A DNA stretch of 64,000 nt from Caulobacter segnis ATCC 21756. GTDB taxonomy: Bacteria; Pseudomonadota; Alphaproteobacteria; Caulobacterales; Caulobacteraceae. The notes beneath the pieces are model-generated. The model did not search any database. It was not told the DNA's origin and saw only the letters and a list, made by a program, of their open reading frames with translations. Shown here in pieces: positions 37,198-45,930 of this stretch; the first letter of the stretch is position 1, and each line of letters starts with the position of its first letter. The stretch covers positions 4,464,001 to 4,528,000 of the forward strand of contig NC_014100.1 in NCBI RefSeq assembly GCF_000092285.1, given 5' to 3'. The position numbers and the translations under genes are program-made.

Positions 37198-39159
37198 ATG
37201 CCCGTTTCGCCCATCAAGATGGCCGACGCGATCCGCGTCCTTTCCATGGACGCCGTGCACAAGGCCAAGTCCGGACACCAAGGCATGCCGATGGGCATGG
37301 CCGACGTGGCGACCGTGCTGTGGAGCAAGTTCCTGAAGTTCGACGCGAGCAAGCCCGACTGGGCCGACCGCGACCGCTTCGTGCTGTCGGCCGGCCACGG
37401 CTCGATGCTGCTCTATTCCCTGCTTCACCTGACCGGCTTCAAGGCCGTGACGATGAAGGAGATCGAGAACTTCCGTCAGTGGGGCTCGCTGACCCCCGGC
37501 CACCCGGAAGTCCATCACACCCCTGGCGTCGAGACCACCACCGGCCCGCTGGGCCAGGGCCTGGCCACCGCCGTCGGCATGGCGATGGCCGAAGCCCATC
37601 TGGCCGCGCGCTTTGGTCATGAGCTCGTCGACCACCGCACCTGGGTGATCGCCGGCGACGGCTGCCTGATGGAAGGCGTCAGCCACGAGGCGATCAGCAT
37701 CGCCGGCCGCCTGCGCCTGAAGAAGCTGACGGTGCTGTTCGACGACAACAACACCACCATCGACGGTGAAGCCACGATCTCCGAGACCGGCGACCAGGTC
37801 GCCCGGTTCAAGGCGGCCGGCTGGGCCGTGAAGGTCGTCGACGGCCACGACCACGGCAAGATCGCCGCGGCCCTGCGCTGGGCCACCAAGCAGGACCGCC
37901 CGACCATGATCGCGTGCAAGACGCTGATCTCGAAGGGCGCGGGTCCCAAGGAAGGCGACCCCCACAGCCACGGCTACACCCTGTTCGACGACCAGATCAA
38001 AGCCGCCCGTGAAGCCATGGGCTGGGACGCCGCGCCGTTCACCATGCCCGACGACATCGCCAAGGCCTGGAAGAGCGTCGGCCGTCGCGGCGGCAAGGTC
38101 CGTAAGGCCTGGGAGGCCAAGCTGGCCGCCGCGATCAACGCCAGCGACTTCAAGCGCGCCATGGCGGGCGAGCTGCCGGCCAACGCCTTCGAGGCCCTGG
38201 ACGCTCATATCGCCAAGGCCCTCGAGACCAAGCCCGTCAACGCCACGCGCGTGCACTCCGGCTCGGCCCTGGATCACTTGGTTCCGACGATCCCCGAGAT
38301 GATCGGCGGCTCGGCCGACCTGACCGGCTCGAACAACACCCTGGTCAAGGGCATGGGCGCGTTCGACACGCCCGACTACAAGGGCCGCTACGTCCACTAC
38401 GGCGTGCGCGAGTTCGGCATGGCCGCGGCCATGAACGGCATGTCGCTGCACGGTGGCGTGATCCCGTACTCGGGCACCTTCCTGGCGTTCGCCGACTACA
38501 GCCGCGCCGCCATCCGTCTGGGCGCGCTGATGGAAGCGCGCGTCATCCACGTGATGACCCACGACTCCATCGGCCTGGGCGAGGACGGCCCGACCCACCA
38601 GCCGGTCGAGCACGTGGCCTCCCTACGCGCCATTCCGAACCTGCTGGTCTTCCGCCCGGCCGACGCGGTGGAAGCCGCCGAGTGCTGGAAGGTCGCCCTG
38701 CAACAGACGCGCACACCGTCGGTGATGACCCTTTCGCGCCAGAAGACCCCGCACGTCCGCGCGCAAGGCGGCGACCTCTCCGCCAAGGGCGCCTATGAGC
38801 TGCTGGCGGCCGAGGGCGGCGAGGCGCAGGTGACGATCTTCGCCTCGGGCACCGAGGTCGGCGTCGCCGTCGCCGCGCGCGACATCCTGCAGGCCAAGGG
38901 CAAGCCGACCCGCGTCGTCTCAACCCCCTGCTGGGAGCTGTTCGACAAGCAGGACGCCGCCTACCAGGCGGCCGTCATCGGCAAGGCGCCGGTCCGCGTC
39001 GCCGTCGAGGCGGGCATTCGGATGGGCTGGGAGCGCTTCATCGGCGAGACCGGCAAGTTCGTCGGCATGAAGAGCTTCGGCGCCTCCGCGCCGTTCGAGG
39101 TGCTCTACCAGAAGTTCGGCATCACCGCCGAAGCCGTCGCCGAAGCGGCGCTGGCTTAA
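37198..39159 (+). CDS. tkt: Transketolase
   Basis: 653 residues. Moves two-carbon ketol units in the pentose phosphate pathway with thiamine diphosphate. TPP-binding region: SAGHGSMLLYSLLHLTGF, GPLGQGLATAVGMAMAE and the metal motif GDGCLMEGVSHEA through the NN ligands (FDDNNTTIDG). The pyrimidine domain holds RVHYGVREFGMAAAMNG-like residues and the His-rich HDSIGLGEDGPTHQPVEH; the C-terminal domain ends at 653. The 193-bp divergent spacer with nadE would hold its promoter. Terminated by a hairpin shared with the porin gene. Confidence 0.97.
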   Translation: MPVSPIKMADAIRVLSMDAVHKAKSGHQGMPMGMADVATVLWSKFLKFDASKPDWADRDRFVLSAGHGSMLLYSLLHLTGFKAVTMKEIENFRQWGSLTPGHPEVHHTPGVETTTGPLGQGLATAVGMAMAEAHLAARFGHELVDHRTWVIAGDGCLMEGVSHEAISIAGRLRLKKLTVLFDDNNTTIDGEATISETGDQVARFKAAGWAVKVVDGHDHGKIAAALRWATKQDRPTMIACKTLISKGAGPKEGDPHSHGYTLFDDQIKAAREAMGWDAAPFTMPDDIAKAWKSVGRRGGKVRKAWEAKLAAAINASDFKRAMAGELPANAFEALDAHIAKALETKPVNATRVHSGSALDHLVPTIPEMIGGSADLTGSNNTLVKGMGAFDTPDYKGRYVHYGVREFGMAAAMNGMSLHGGVIPYSGTFLAFADYSRAAIRLGALMEARVIHVMTHDSIGLGEDGPTHQPVEHVASLRAIPNLLVFRPADAVEAAECWKVALQQTRTPSVMTLSRQKTPHVRAQGGDLSAKGAYELLAAEGGEAQVTIFASGTEVGVAVAARDILQAKGKPTRVVSTPCWELFDKQDAAYQAAVIGKAPVRVAVEAGIRMGWERFIGETGKFVGMKSFGASAPFEVLYQKFGITAEAVAEAALA

Positions 39160-39168
39160 GGTCTAGGA

Positions 39169-39194
39169 CGGGGTGGCGTCAAAACGCCACCCCG
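39169..39194. terminator. Bidirectional hairpin between tkt and the porin gene
   Basis: Perfect 11-bp inverted repeat CGGGGTGGCGT / ACGCCACCCCG with loop CAAA, starting 9 nt after the tkt stop and overlapping the stop codon of the convergent OprB gene. There is no T run on either side. Confidence 0.65.
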
Positions 39195-40369
39195 AACCGC
39201 ACCGTGGCGACCAGGGCGTGGCCGACGCTGCTGTCTGCGCCGGGGTTTCGGACATATTGCAGGTCCGGCTGGATGGTGACGGGTCCGATCTTGTCGGAAT
39301 AGGTGACTTCTATCGCGCTCTCCGCGCGCGTGAGGAGCTGACCTTCGTCCAGCGCGTTCGCGCGGAACTTGCCCGTGAGGAAAGCCTGGTTCACCCCGAC
39401 CGAGAAGGCGCTGTCGGGGCGGCTTTCGAAAACGCGCTCGACCAGCAGACCAGCCTGCCAGCCGCCGCTGAAGGCCGTGGTGTCGCCATCGGAAAGACCC
39501 AGACGAGCAAAAGCGGTCGTCTTGCGTACCGCGTCCTCGCCTTCGCCCGTAAGCTGTCGCTCCAACAGGAGGTAGGCGCCTTGCGCCGTCCGAGAGGCTG
39601 GGAGACCGTCCGCGACGACGTCTCGAATATCCGGCTGCTTCTTGGTGTAGCGCCAAGCTCCGAAGGCGACCTTGCCACGCCCCCGCCAGCCCGCTTCGGC
39701 GATCGTCAGCAAGCCATTCTCGAACTCGGTGCAGACGCCGCCGGGATCGCCCAGAACACCGGAATGGGCGTTGATCGCCGCGGCCTGGACGTAGACGTGC
39801 TCGTTCGGCGTCCAGCTGCCGCGCACGGACAGGGCCGTCGATGGGAAGATGGAGGGGCCGTTCGGGCCGGTGGCCGCCAATTCCGAGCCGATGCCGAAAG
39901 CCGGCGCCAGCAGCAATCCCGCGCTGTCATTGGCGTAAAATTCGCTGTTGAGGTCGTAGAGGCCCACGAGCAACGAGCCCTTGTCGCCGAAGCTTTGCTC
40001 GACCCAGGCCTCGAACAGACGAGCTCTCTGGCGCGTCACTTCGATATTGTTGACGCCCTGCACCGTGCCGGCGTCATCGTTGGGCATGGCGCCGCTGTTG
40101 TTCAGCAAAAGCGCATGGGCCTTTGCGCCTTCCCAGCCAAACGCCTTGTCCAAGTCGATGTCGGCGCCGAATTGGAGATCGTCCAAGACGCGCCCCCGTT
40201 TGGCGAGACCTCCGCTAACCACGCCCGCGACATCGACAGTGTAACCGCCGCTGAGGGTGACGGCCTTGCTCGGGGTCTCGGCCGCGAACGCGCAAGCGCC
40301 CGCGAACGCGGCGCAAGCGGCGGAGAAGATCGCTCCGATCCGGAGCGCGATAGGGTGACGCTGATGCAT
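39179..40369 (-). CDS. OprB-type carbohydrate porin
   Basis: 396 residues. Signal peptide MHQRHPIALRIGAIFSAACA through FAGACAFA, then a beta-rich outer-membrane protein ending in the Phe typical of Omp85 substrates (VATVRFGVAF). Regular alternation of strands (LFEAWVEQSFGDKGSLLVGLYDLNSEFYANDSA, GAGWRGRGKVAFGAWRY-like repeats) and terms such as NNIEVTRQRARLFEAW match carbohydrate-selective porins of the OprB family. It lets sugars cross the outer membrane. Ribosome site GAGGGT lies 6 nt upstream. Whether glucose or another sugar is the substrate is not visible. Confidence 0.85.
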   Translation of the reverse strand: MHQRHPIALRIGAIFSAACAAFAGACAFAAETPSKAVTLSGGYTVDVAGVVSGGLAKRGRVLDDLQFGADIDLDKAFGWEGAKAHALLLNNSGAMPNDDAGTVQGVNNIEVTRQRARLFEAWVEQSFGDKGSLLVGLYDLNSEFYANDSAGLLLAPAFGIGSELAATGPNGPSIFPSTALSVRGSWTPNEHVYVQAAAINAHSGVLGDPGGVCTEFENGLLTIAEAGWRGRGKVAFGAWRYTKKQPDIRDVVADGLPASRTAQGAYLLLERQLTGEGEDAVRKTTAFARLGLSDGDTTAFSGGWQAGLLVERVFESRPDSAFSVGVNQAFLTGKFRANALDEGQLLTRAESAIEVTYSDKIGPVTIQPDLQYVRNPGADSSVGHALVATVRFGVAF

Positions 40370-40507
40370 TTGACCCTCGACGCCGATCTCGTGGACAGGC
40401 TCGAGAGGCTAGGCTTCGATGCCCACGATCCCGTTAACCAGGGCTGTGGCGCGTGGTCGCAGGTCACGGCGTCCAGAAGCTGAACCCGCGACGTACGAGG
40501 GCGCGGG

Positions 40508-40535
40508 CCTGAGTCTTCTCAGGCTCTCTCGAGAG
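40508..40535 (-). terminator. Tandem hairpins downstream of tRNA-Ala(CGC)
   Basis: Two adjacent dyads, a 10-bp palindrome CTCTCGAGAG and a 6-bp stem CCTGAG/CTCAGG with loop AAGA (minus-strand reading), lie 22-49 nt past the tRNA 3' end. No T run, so termination is only likely. Confidence 0.35.
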
Positions 40536-40556
40536 TCACGCTTTCTGGGAGGTCCT

Positions 40557-40632
40557 TGGTGGAGCCGAGGGGAATCGAACCCCTGACCTCCTCATTGCGA
40601 ACGAGGCGCTCTACCATCTGAGCTACGGCCCC
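40557..40632 (-). tRNA. tRNA-Ala, anticodon CGC
   Basis: 76 nt with encoded CCA. Acceptor GGGGCCG / CGGCTCC (one G-U), D arm AGCTCAGATGGTAGAGC, anticodon stem CCTCG/TGAGG with loop TTCGCAA (anticodon CGC, reads GCG), T arm GGTTCGATTCC. Confidence 0.96.
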
Positions 40633-40643
40633 AAGGAGCGGCG

Positions 40644-40672
40644 GAGATACGGCCCCTGAGCCGTCTCGTCAA
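40644..40672 (-). promoter_or_regulatory. Candidate sigma-70 promoter of tRNA-Ala(CGC)
   Basis: TTGACG (40672-40667), 17-bp spacer, TATCTC (40649-40644) on the minus strand, ending 11 nt before the mature tRNA 5' end. The leader would be about 5 nt. Confidence 0.6.
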
Positions 40673-40745
40673 GCGGGGTTGTAACAGCGCCTTGTCAGCA
40701 TCGTTCCGGCGGGGCAAGAAGCTCAGGCGTCTAGACGGAAACCCC

Positions 40746-41060
40746 ATGGCCCCGATCATCCATCTCGTCTTCTTCATCATCAACGCGCTGGTGGACCTCC
40801 TCTGGTGGGCCATCGTCATCTCGGCGATTCTGAGCTGGCTGTTCGCGTTCGAGGTCATCAACCGCCGCAACCAGTTCGTCTACAATGTCGCCACCGTTCT
40901 GGATCGCATCACCGACCCAGTCCTGCGTCCGTTCCGCCGGTTCATCCCGGCGATCGGCGGCGTCGATATCAGCCCGATCATCGTGCTTCTGCTGCTGCGC
41001 GGCGTTCAGCTGTTCATCCTGCCGGCGCTTGAAGCGGCCCTGATCGGTCCCTTTGGCTGA
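40746..41060 (+). CDS. YggT family membrane protein
   Basis: 104 residues from ATG 40746 (MAPIIHLVFFIINALVDLLW); the frame continues 18 codons further upstream. Two hydrophobic blocks (about 5-35 and 70-100) flank the family signature PVLRPFRRFIPAIGGVDISPIIVLLLL. YggT proteins are poorly characterised inner-membrane proteins linked to cell-envelope and osmotic tolerance. Its TGA overlaps the start of the DUF167 gene, so the two are translationally coupled. Confidence 0.9.
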   Translation: MAPIIHLVFFIINALVDLLWWAIVISAILSWLFAFEVINRRNQFVYNVATVLDRITDPVLRPFRRFIPAIGGVDISPIIVLLLLRGVQLFILPALEAALIGPFG

Positions 41061-41337
41061 GATCCTGGCGATTCGGCTGACCCCGCGCGGCGGCCGCGAT
41101 GCGGTGGAGGGCTGGGCGCTCGATCCCGAAGGCCGGCCCTATCTGAAGGTCCGGGTCGCCAGCCCGCCTGTCGATGGGGCCGCCAACGCGGCCCTGATCG
41201 CCTTCCTGGCCAAGTCACTGAAGATTCCGCGCTCAGCCGTCAGGCTCGCCTCAGGCGAAACGGCGCGGATCAAGCGCCTGGAAATCGACGACGTCGACCA
41301 GGCCGATTTCACCCGCGCCTTCGGGCCACGGCCATAG
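41053..41337 (+). CDS. DUF167 (YggU) family protein
   Basis: 94 residues, starting at TTG 41053 inside the yggT end (8-nt overlap). The YggU core is clear: IRLTPRGGRDAVEGW, LKVRVASPPVDGAANAALIAFLAKSLKIPRS and LASGETARIKRLEI. Small soluble alpha/beta protein of unknown function, nearly always linked to yggT. TTG is the only start that keeps the first strand AEILAIRLTP. Confidence 0.88.
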   Translation: MAEILAIRLTPRGGRDAVEGWALDPEGRPYLKVRVASPPVDGAANAALIAFLAKSLKIPRSAVRLASGETARIKRLEIDDVDQADFTRAFGPRP

Positions 41338-41491
41338 ATACGCGGACGCACGATCGCCGCGCACCCAAGACGCGCCGACCCCGTTTTGGGTCAAGTCATT
41401 GATCAACCATATTTCTTTTCACACCCTCTTAGCCCTTCAGGCCTAAGCTCTCGCCGAGGCCTTCAGTCGGGCCCTCAGGGGAATGGCGCTG

Positions 41492-43258
41492 ATGAGCGCG
41501 GCAATGGAGAGACGGCGGACCGCCCACGCGCTCGCTTCACGACGCGCGAACACCTCTCTGCGCCTGATCGCCGCCTTCGCGATCGCTCTGATCCTCGACG
41601 TCTTCATACATCTGCGTTGGGTATGGCTGTGGGCGGCGATCTACGCCTCCCTGCAGTTCGTGGAGCTCTGGGGCTGGAGGTGGGTCCGCGGGCGCTCGGA
41701 GCGGGCGCAGGCGCTGTGGCGACGTCTGACGATAACCGTCCTGCCCGTCCTGACCTCGACCGTCTTCGGCTTCCTCTCCTTGCCGCTGTTCGCGTCCCAG
41801 GCGCGTTTCGCTCCCACGTTGGGCGGCATGTTGCTGGCCGGGGCCCTGCTGAACGTGGTGGTGATCAACGGCAGCCAACGCGCGGCGATCATCTCGGCCT
41901 CGACCCCGTATGTCCTGTACCTCCTGATCGTTCCGCTTGTGGCCCGATCGGCCAATCCGGGGTCTCCCCTGGCCAACGCGCTCTGGTTCGGCGCCTTGCT
42001 GCTGATCGCGACCGTGACGATCGCGGCCCACACCCTGCATACCGCGCTGAGGGCCGAGGCCGAGGCCAAGGATGAGGCCGAACGGAGACGGCACGAAGCC
42101 GAGGAGGCCGTCGCCGCGAAGTCGGCCTTCGTGGCGATGATCAGTCACGAACTCCGCACACCGATCAGCGCCATCATGGCCGGCGCGACCCGCCTGCACA
42201 GTGAGGTTCCGGAGGCCAGTTCGAAAGTCCAGGCGCAGCTGATCGCCGACGCTGGCGGCCTGATGCGCGGCCTTCTGAACGACCTGCTGGACTTTTCGCG
42301 GCTGGAGGCCGGGCGGATGTCGGTCGAGAAGGCGCCCTTCAATCTGCGCCAGACGATCGCCGACACGGTGCGATTGTGGCGCCCCGAAGCGACCCGCAAA
42401 GGTCTGCGCCTGCGGGTCAAGGGCGCCGCTGCGCTGCCTCGCTGGGTCGCGGGCGACGCCATGCGTCTTCGGCAGGTCCTCAACAATCTGCTGTCGAACG
42501 CCCTGAAGTTCACCACGCGGGGCGAGATCACGGTCGCTCCGCGCGCCGAGATCGAAGGCTCCGTCGTCCTGCTGTCGATCGAGGTGATCGATACGGGTCC
42601 TGGCATACCCGAGGCCGCGCTTTCTCGGCTCTTTACGCCCTTCGAACAGCTCAGCGAAGCGATCGCCCGTCACCACGGAGGGTCTGGCCTTGGGCTCGTC
42701 ATCAGCCGCGAGCTGGCGCGCCTGATGGGCGGCGATCTTTCCGCGAGCAGTCCGTCCGGCGGAGGCGCGCGCTTCACCATCACCGCCAGGCTTGAGATCG
42801 CCGAAGCGCCGGCGGATGCGCCGCAATCGCCGCTGATCGCGGACCTGCGGGTGCTGGTGGTGGACGACCATCTCGTCAATCGTCGCGCGCTTGAACTGGT
42901 GCTTGAGCCGCTTGGCGTCCGAGCGACGCTGGCGGAGTCCGCCGAACAGGCCCTGGAGCTGTTGCAGTCCGAGGTTTTCGACGTGGTTTTGATGGACGTC
43001 TACATGCCAGGCATGGACGGCCGCGCCGCCACTCAGCGCCTACGCGCAAGCGGCGGGCCGAACCAAGACGTGCCCGTGATCGCCGTCACCGCCTCGGCGA
43101 ACCCCAAGGATTGGGAGACGTGCGCCGCCGCGGGGATGAACGATCACGTCTCCAAGCCGATCGATCCCTTCGAGCTCTATTCCGCCCTGGCCCGCGTGAC
43201 GTCGGAAGGCGCTTCGGGATCGCGCCCGCCAGAAGCCGAGGCTCGATCCAGCGGTTAG
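41492..43258 (+). CDS. Membrane hybrid histidine kinase
   Basis: 588 residues from ATG 41492 (GGGGA 9 nt upstream; ATG 41483 directly abuts the GGGGA and is less likely). Five or six membrane segments fill residues about 25-175 with no large periplasmic domain. A short coiled coil (about 180-210, EAEAKDEAERRRHEAEEAV) leads to HisKA with the phospho-His in ISHELRTPISA, then HATPase_c (NNLLSNALKFT; DTGPGIP; GSGLGLVISREL) and a C-terminal receiver with the acidic pair in VVDDH, phospho-Asp in VVLMDVYMPGMDG and Lys in VSKPIDP. A phosphotransfer protein or response regulator would be encoded elsewhere. Signal unknown. Confidence 0.93.
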   Translation: MSAAMERRRTAHALASRRANTSLRLIAAFAIALILDVFIHLRWVWLWAAIYASLQFVELWGWRWVRGRSERAQALWRRLTITVLPVLTSTVFGFLSLPLFASQARFAPTLGGMLLAGALLNVVVINGSQRAAIISASTPYVLYLLIVPLVARSANPGSPLANALWFGALLLIATVTIAAHTLHTALRAEAEAKDEAERRRHEAEEAVAAKSAFVAMISHELRTPISAIMAGATRLHSEVPEASSKVQAQLIADAGGLMRGLLNDLLDFSRLEAGRMSVEKAPFNLRQTIADTVRLWRPEATRKGLRLRVKGAAALPRWVAGDAMRLRQVLNNLLSNALKFTTRGEITVAPRAEIEGSVVLLSIEVIDTGPGIPEAALSRLFTPFEQLSEAIARHHGGSGLGLVISRELARLMGGDLSASSPSGGGARFTITARLEIAEAPADAPQSPLIADLRVLVVDDHLVNRRALELVLEPLGVRATLAESAEQALELLQSEVFDVVLMDVYMPGMDGRAATQRLRASGGPNQDVPVIAVTASANPKDWETCAAAGMNDHVSKPIDPFELYSALARVTSEGASGSRPPEAEARSSG

Positions 43259-43686
43259 GGGGCGGAGTCCCTGGAGGTCAGCGCGAGCCGGCTGGCCAGG
43301 CGATCAGCAAGGCCAGCCTCGTCCTTCAACTCACATTCCCAGATGGTCTCCACGGCCCAGCCTTCGGCGCCCAAGGCCGCCGCGGCCTTCTCGTCGCGCG
43401 CCGTGTTACGGGCGACCTTGGCCAGCCAGTAGTCGCGATTGGCCTTGGGGACACGAGCGCCCCGCGCGCAGTCGTGGCCGTGCCAGAAGCAGCCGTGGAC
43501 GAAGATGGCCAGCTTGCGACCCGGCAGGACGATGTCGGGACTGCCGGGCAGGTCCTTCCGATGCAGACGATAGCGGGCGCCCAGGCGGGTGAGCATCCGG
43601 CGCACCGCCATTTCCGGCGATGTGTCCTTACTCCCGACCCGCGCCATGACGGCGGAGCGCTTTTCCTTGTCGTAGACGTCGGTCAA
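43255..43686 (-). CDS. vsr: Very short patch repair endonuclease
   Basis: 143 residues. Nicks 5' of T in T:G mismatches left by deamination of 5-methylcytosine. Starts at TTG 43686, giving the family N-terminus TDVYDKEKRSAVMARVGSKDTSPE. The catalytic core is intact: RLHRKDLPGSPDIVLPGRKLAIFVHGCFWHGHDC, with the Asp of PDIV, the His of HGCFWH, and a zinc-type His/Cys set. It follows cysK by 14 bp and shares an operon direction with the upstream C5-methyltransferase. Its stop overlaps the HK stop. Confidence 0.95.
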   Translation of the reverse strand: MTDVYDKEKRSAVMARVGSKDTSPEMAVRRMLTRLGARYRLHRKDLPGSPDIVLPGRKLAIFVHGCFWHGHDCARGARVPKANRDYWLAKVARNTARDEKAAAALGAEGWAVETIWECELKDEAGLADRLASRLALTSRDSAP

Positions 43687-43700
43687 GCGCCCGCCGGCTC

Positions 43701-44687
43701 CTAGAGCCCGTCGAACAGCGCGGTCGACAGGTAGCGTTCGGCGAAGCTGGGAATGATCGTGACGATCGTCTTGCCCTTGTACTCGTCGCGCAAGGCCAGA
43801 TCGAACGCCGCCACCAGCGCCGCGCCCGAGCTGATGCCGACAGGCAGACCTTCGACGGCCGCCGCGCGGCGGGCCATGGCGAAGGCGTCGTCATTGCTGA
43901 CCTGGACGATGTCGTCGATCACGCCGCGATCCAGCACGCCCGGCACGAAGCCCGCGCCAATGCCCTGGATCTTGTGTGGGCCCGGCGCGCCGCCCGACAG
44001 CACCGGCGAGGCCTCAGGTTCGACCGCCACCATCTTCAGCGACGGCTTGCGGGCCTTCAGCACTTGGCCGACGCCAGTGATGGTGCCGCCCGTGCCGACT
44101 CCCGAGACCACCGCGTCCACCGCCCCGGCGGTGTCGTTCCAGATCTCTTCGGCCGTCGAAACCCGGTGGATCAGCGGATTGGCGCTGTTTTCGAACTGCT
44201 GGGGCATGACCGCGCCGGGCGTGGCTTCGATGAGTTCCTGGGCCCGGGCGACCGCGCCGCGCATGCCCTTCTCGGCCGGAGTCAGCTCCAGCTTGGCGCC
44301 CAGCAGCAGCAGCATCTTGCGGCGCTCGATCGACATGCTTTCCGGCATGACGAGCGTCAGCTTGTAGCCCTTGGCCGCCGCCACGAAGGCCAGGGCGATG
44401 CCGGTATTGCCGCTGGTGGGTTCGACGATCGTGGAGCCGGGCTTCAGGATGCCCTGGGCCTCGAGCGACTCGATCATCGAGACGCCGATCCGGTCCTTGA
44501 CCGAGGAGATCGGGTTGAAGAATTCCAGCTTGGCGAGGACTTCGCCCTTGGGCTTCAGCTCGGCCGACAGACGGGGCAGGCGCACGAGCGGCGTGTCGCC
44601 GATCGTATCGATGATCGAGTCGTAGACCTTGCCGCGCCCCGCGCGCTTGAAGCGGGCGGCGTCATAGAGGGAGGAAGCGTCGTCCAT
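43701..44687 (-). CDS. cysK: Cysteine synthase A
   Basis: 328 residues. PLP enzyme making cysteine from O-acetylserine and sulfide. Lys in the motif [15 protein letters not shown] binds [22 protein letters not shown] is the acetate/PLP loop, and [16 protein letters not shown] is the phosphate cradle. The N-terminal 15 residues are longer than in E. coli CysK. GAGGTG 6 nt upstream. It sits between an orphan C5-methyltransferase and vsr on the same strand, an unexpected position for a housekeeping gene. Confidence 0.95.
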   Translation of the reverse strand: MDDASSLYDAARFKRAGRGKVYDSIIDTIGDTPLVRLPRLSAELKPKGEVLAKLEFFNPISSVKDRIGVSMIESLEAQGILKPGSTIVEPTSGNTGIALAFVAAAKGYKLTLVMPESMSIERRKMLLLLGAKLELTPAEKGMRGAVARAQELIEATPGAVMPQQFENSANPLIHRVSTAEEIWNDTAGAVDAVVSGVGTGGTITGVGQVLKARKPSLKMVAVEPEASPVLSGGAPGPHKIQGIGAGFVPGVLDRGVIDDIVQVSNDDAFAMARRAAAVEGLPVGISSGAALVAAFDLALRDEYKGKTIVTIIPSFAERYLSTALFDGL

Positions 44688-44758
44688 CGGAACACCTCGG
44701 AGACTTGGGTTGCGGGAAGCGGCGCACCCTAGCCCCCTATCCCCCGACTGTCAGGAGG

Positions 44759-45883
44759 TCATTCGGCGGCAAGGCTTGCAGTTTTGCTATAGACGAGCGG
44801 CTCCAGAAGCGTTTCGGCGAGCCACCGCACCGCCGGAACCGCGACCCCGTCGCCGACCACCTGCAGGCCCGATGTCTGTGACGCCGGGAGCTGGTAGCTG
44901 TCGGGCAAGCCCATCAGGCGAGCGCCTTCGCGCGGGGTCAGGAGACGCGACCGGACCCGGCCTTCGTCGATCACCAGCAAGGTCTGCCGGGACGAACCGC
45001 CCCGCGGCGTGCGCAGGCATCCGGCCAGGCCATCGAACCGCACCTCGGCGCGCTGCTGGCCGCCGCGCATCCGCCTAAAGACCGCGCCCACCGAACGACC
45101 GCCCGCCTGGATCCTCGCCTCGACCGCCTGGCGATGCGACAAGGCCATCAGAGCCAGCAAGGCCTCGGTCCGTTCCGGCGGATTCCAGGTCACGGCGGTG
45201 TCAGGCTCCAGCATGGCCGCAAGATCGGTGTTGCGCGCCGGAGGCGAAGGAACGCCCCACCAGATCCAGTGCGCCTTCAGATCTTCGGGCAGCCGCGCGG
45301 CCGCTTCTCGGATGGCGCGGCTGTGGAAGCCGCTCGCGCCCTCCAGCCCCGCCGTCGGCAGGCGCGTGGCGATCACGAAAACCCGAGGGCGCGACTGGGG
45401 GACGAAGGCCGACGCGTCGATCTCGACCGCGCCAAAGCGATAGCCTTCCTGGCTCAGCGCGCCGCACAGGGCGTTGAAGTCATCGCCGTGATGCGAGGTC
45501 AGAAGTCCGACGACGTTCTCGATGACGATCACGGGCGGCGCCCGCTCCTCGGCCGACATCGCCTTCATCAAGGTCCAGAAACCGAAGAAGGCCGAGGACT
45601 TGCCGCCGGCGAGGCCCGCCCGGGCGCCGGCGAGGCTGAAGTCCTGGCAAGGGCTGGAGGCCCAAGCCAGATCCGCCGTCGGCAAGGTCTCGGCGGAGAG
45701 CGCGAAGACGTCACCTTGCTGGAAATGCCCCTCGTCGGCGCCGAAGTTGGCGCGGTAGGTCGCGGCCTTCACCGGATCGAAGTCGTTGGCGAAAGCGCAG
45801 GTCCAGCCATTCCCCAGGCCGATGCGGGCCATGCCGCCGCCAGCGAAGAACTCCAGAAAGGTGGGGCGCGGGTTTCGATTCAT
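44759..45883 (-). CDS. DNA (cytosine-5-)-methyltransferase
   Basis: 374 residues from ATG 45883; the frame opens seven codons earlier. Motif I FLEFFAGGGMARIGLG (AdoMet), motif IV SSPCQDFSLAGARAGL with the catalytic Cys, motif VI ENVVG, motif VIII QSRPRVFVIATR, and motifs IX-X (LTPREGARLMGLPDSY; VVGDGVAVPAVRWLAE) are in the usual order. The target-recognition region (about 190-270) is short. No restriction enzyme is adjacent; vsr downstream suggests an orphan, regulatory or maintenance methylase. The recognition site cannot be read from sequence. Confidence 0.94.
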   Translation of the reverse strand: MNRNPRPTFLEFFAGGGMARIGLGNGWTCAFANDFDPVKAATYRANFGADEGHFQQGDVFALSAETLPTADLAWASSPCQDFSLAGARAGLAGGKSSAFFGFWTLMKAMSAEERAPPVIVIENVVGLLTSHHGDDFNALCGALSQEGYRFGAVEIDASAFVPQSRPRVFVIATRLPTAGLEGASGFHSRAIREAAARLPEDLKAHWIWWGVPSPPARNTDLAAMLEPDTAVTWNPPERTEALLALMALSHRQAVEARIQAGGRSVGAVFRRMRGGQQRAEVRFDGLAGCLRTPRGGSSRQTLLVIDEGRVRSRLLTPREGARLMGLPDSYQLPASQTSGLQVVGDGVAVPAVRWLAETLLEPLVYSKTASLAAE

Positions 45884-45930
45884 CGTCAGGGAGTCTAGCC
45901 TCACAAGGCCCGAAGGGGGATAGCCAAGAC

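Noticed and set aside
43255..45883. A restriction-modification system
   Set aside because: There is a methylase and Vsr but no endonuclease gene in the gap or neighbours; the intervening gene is cysteine synthase.
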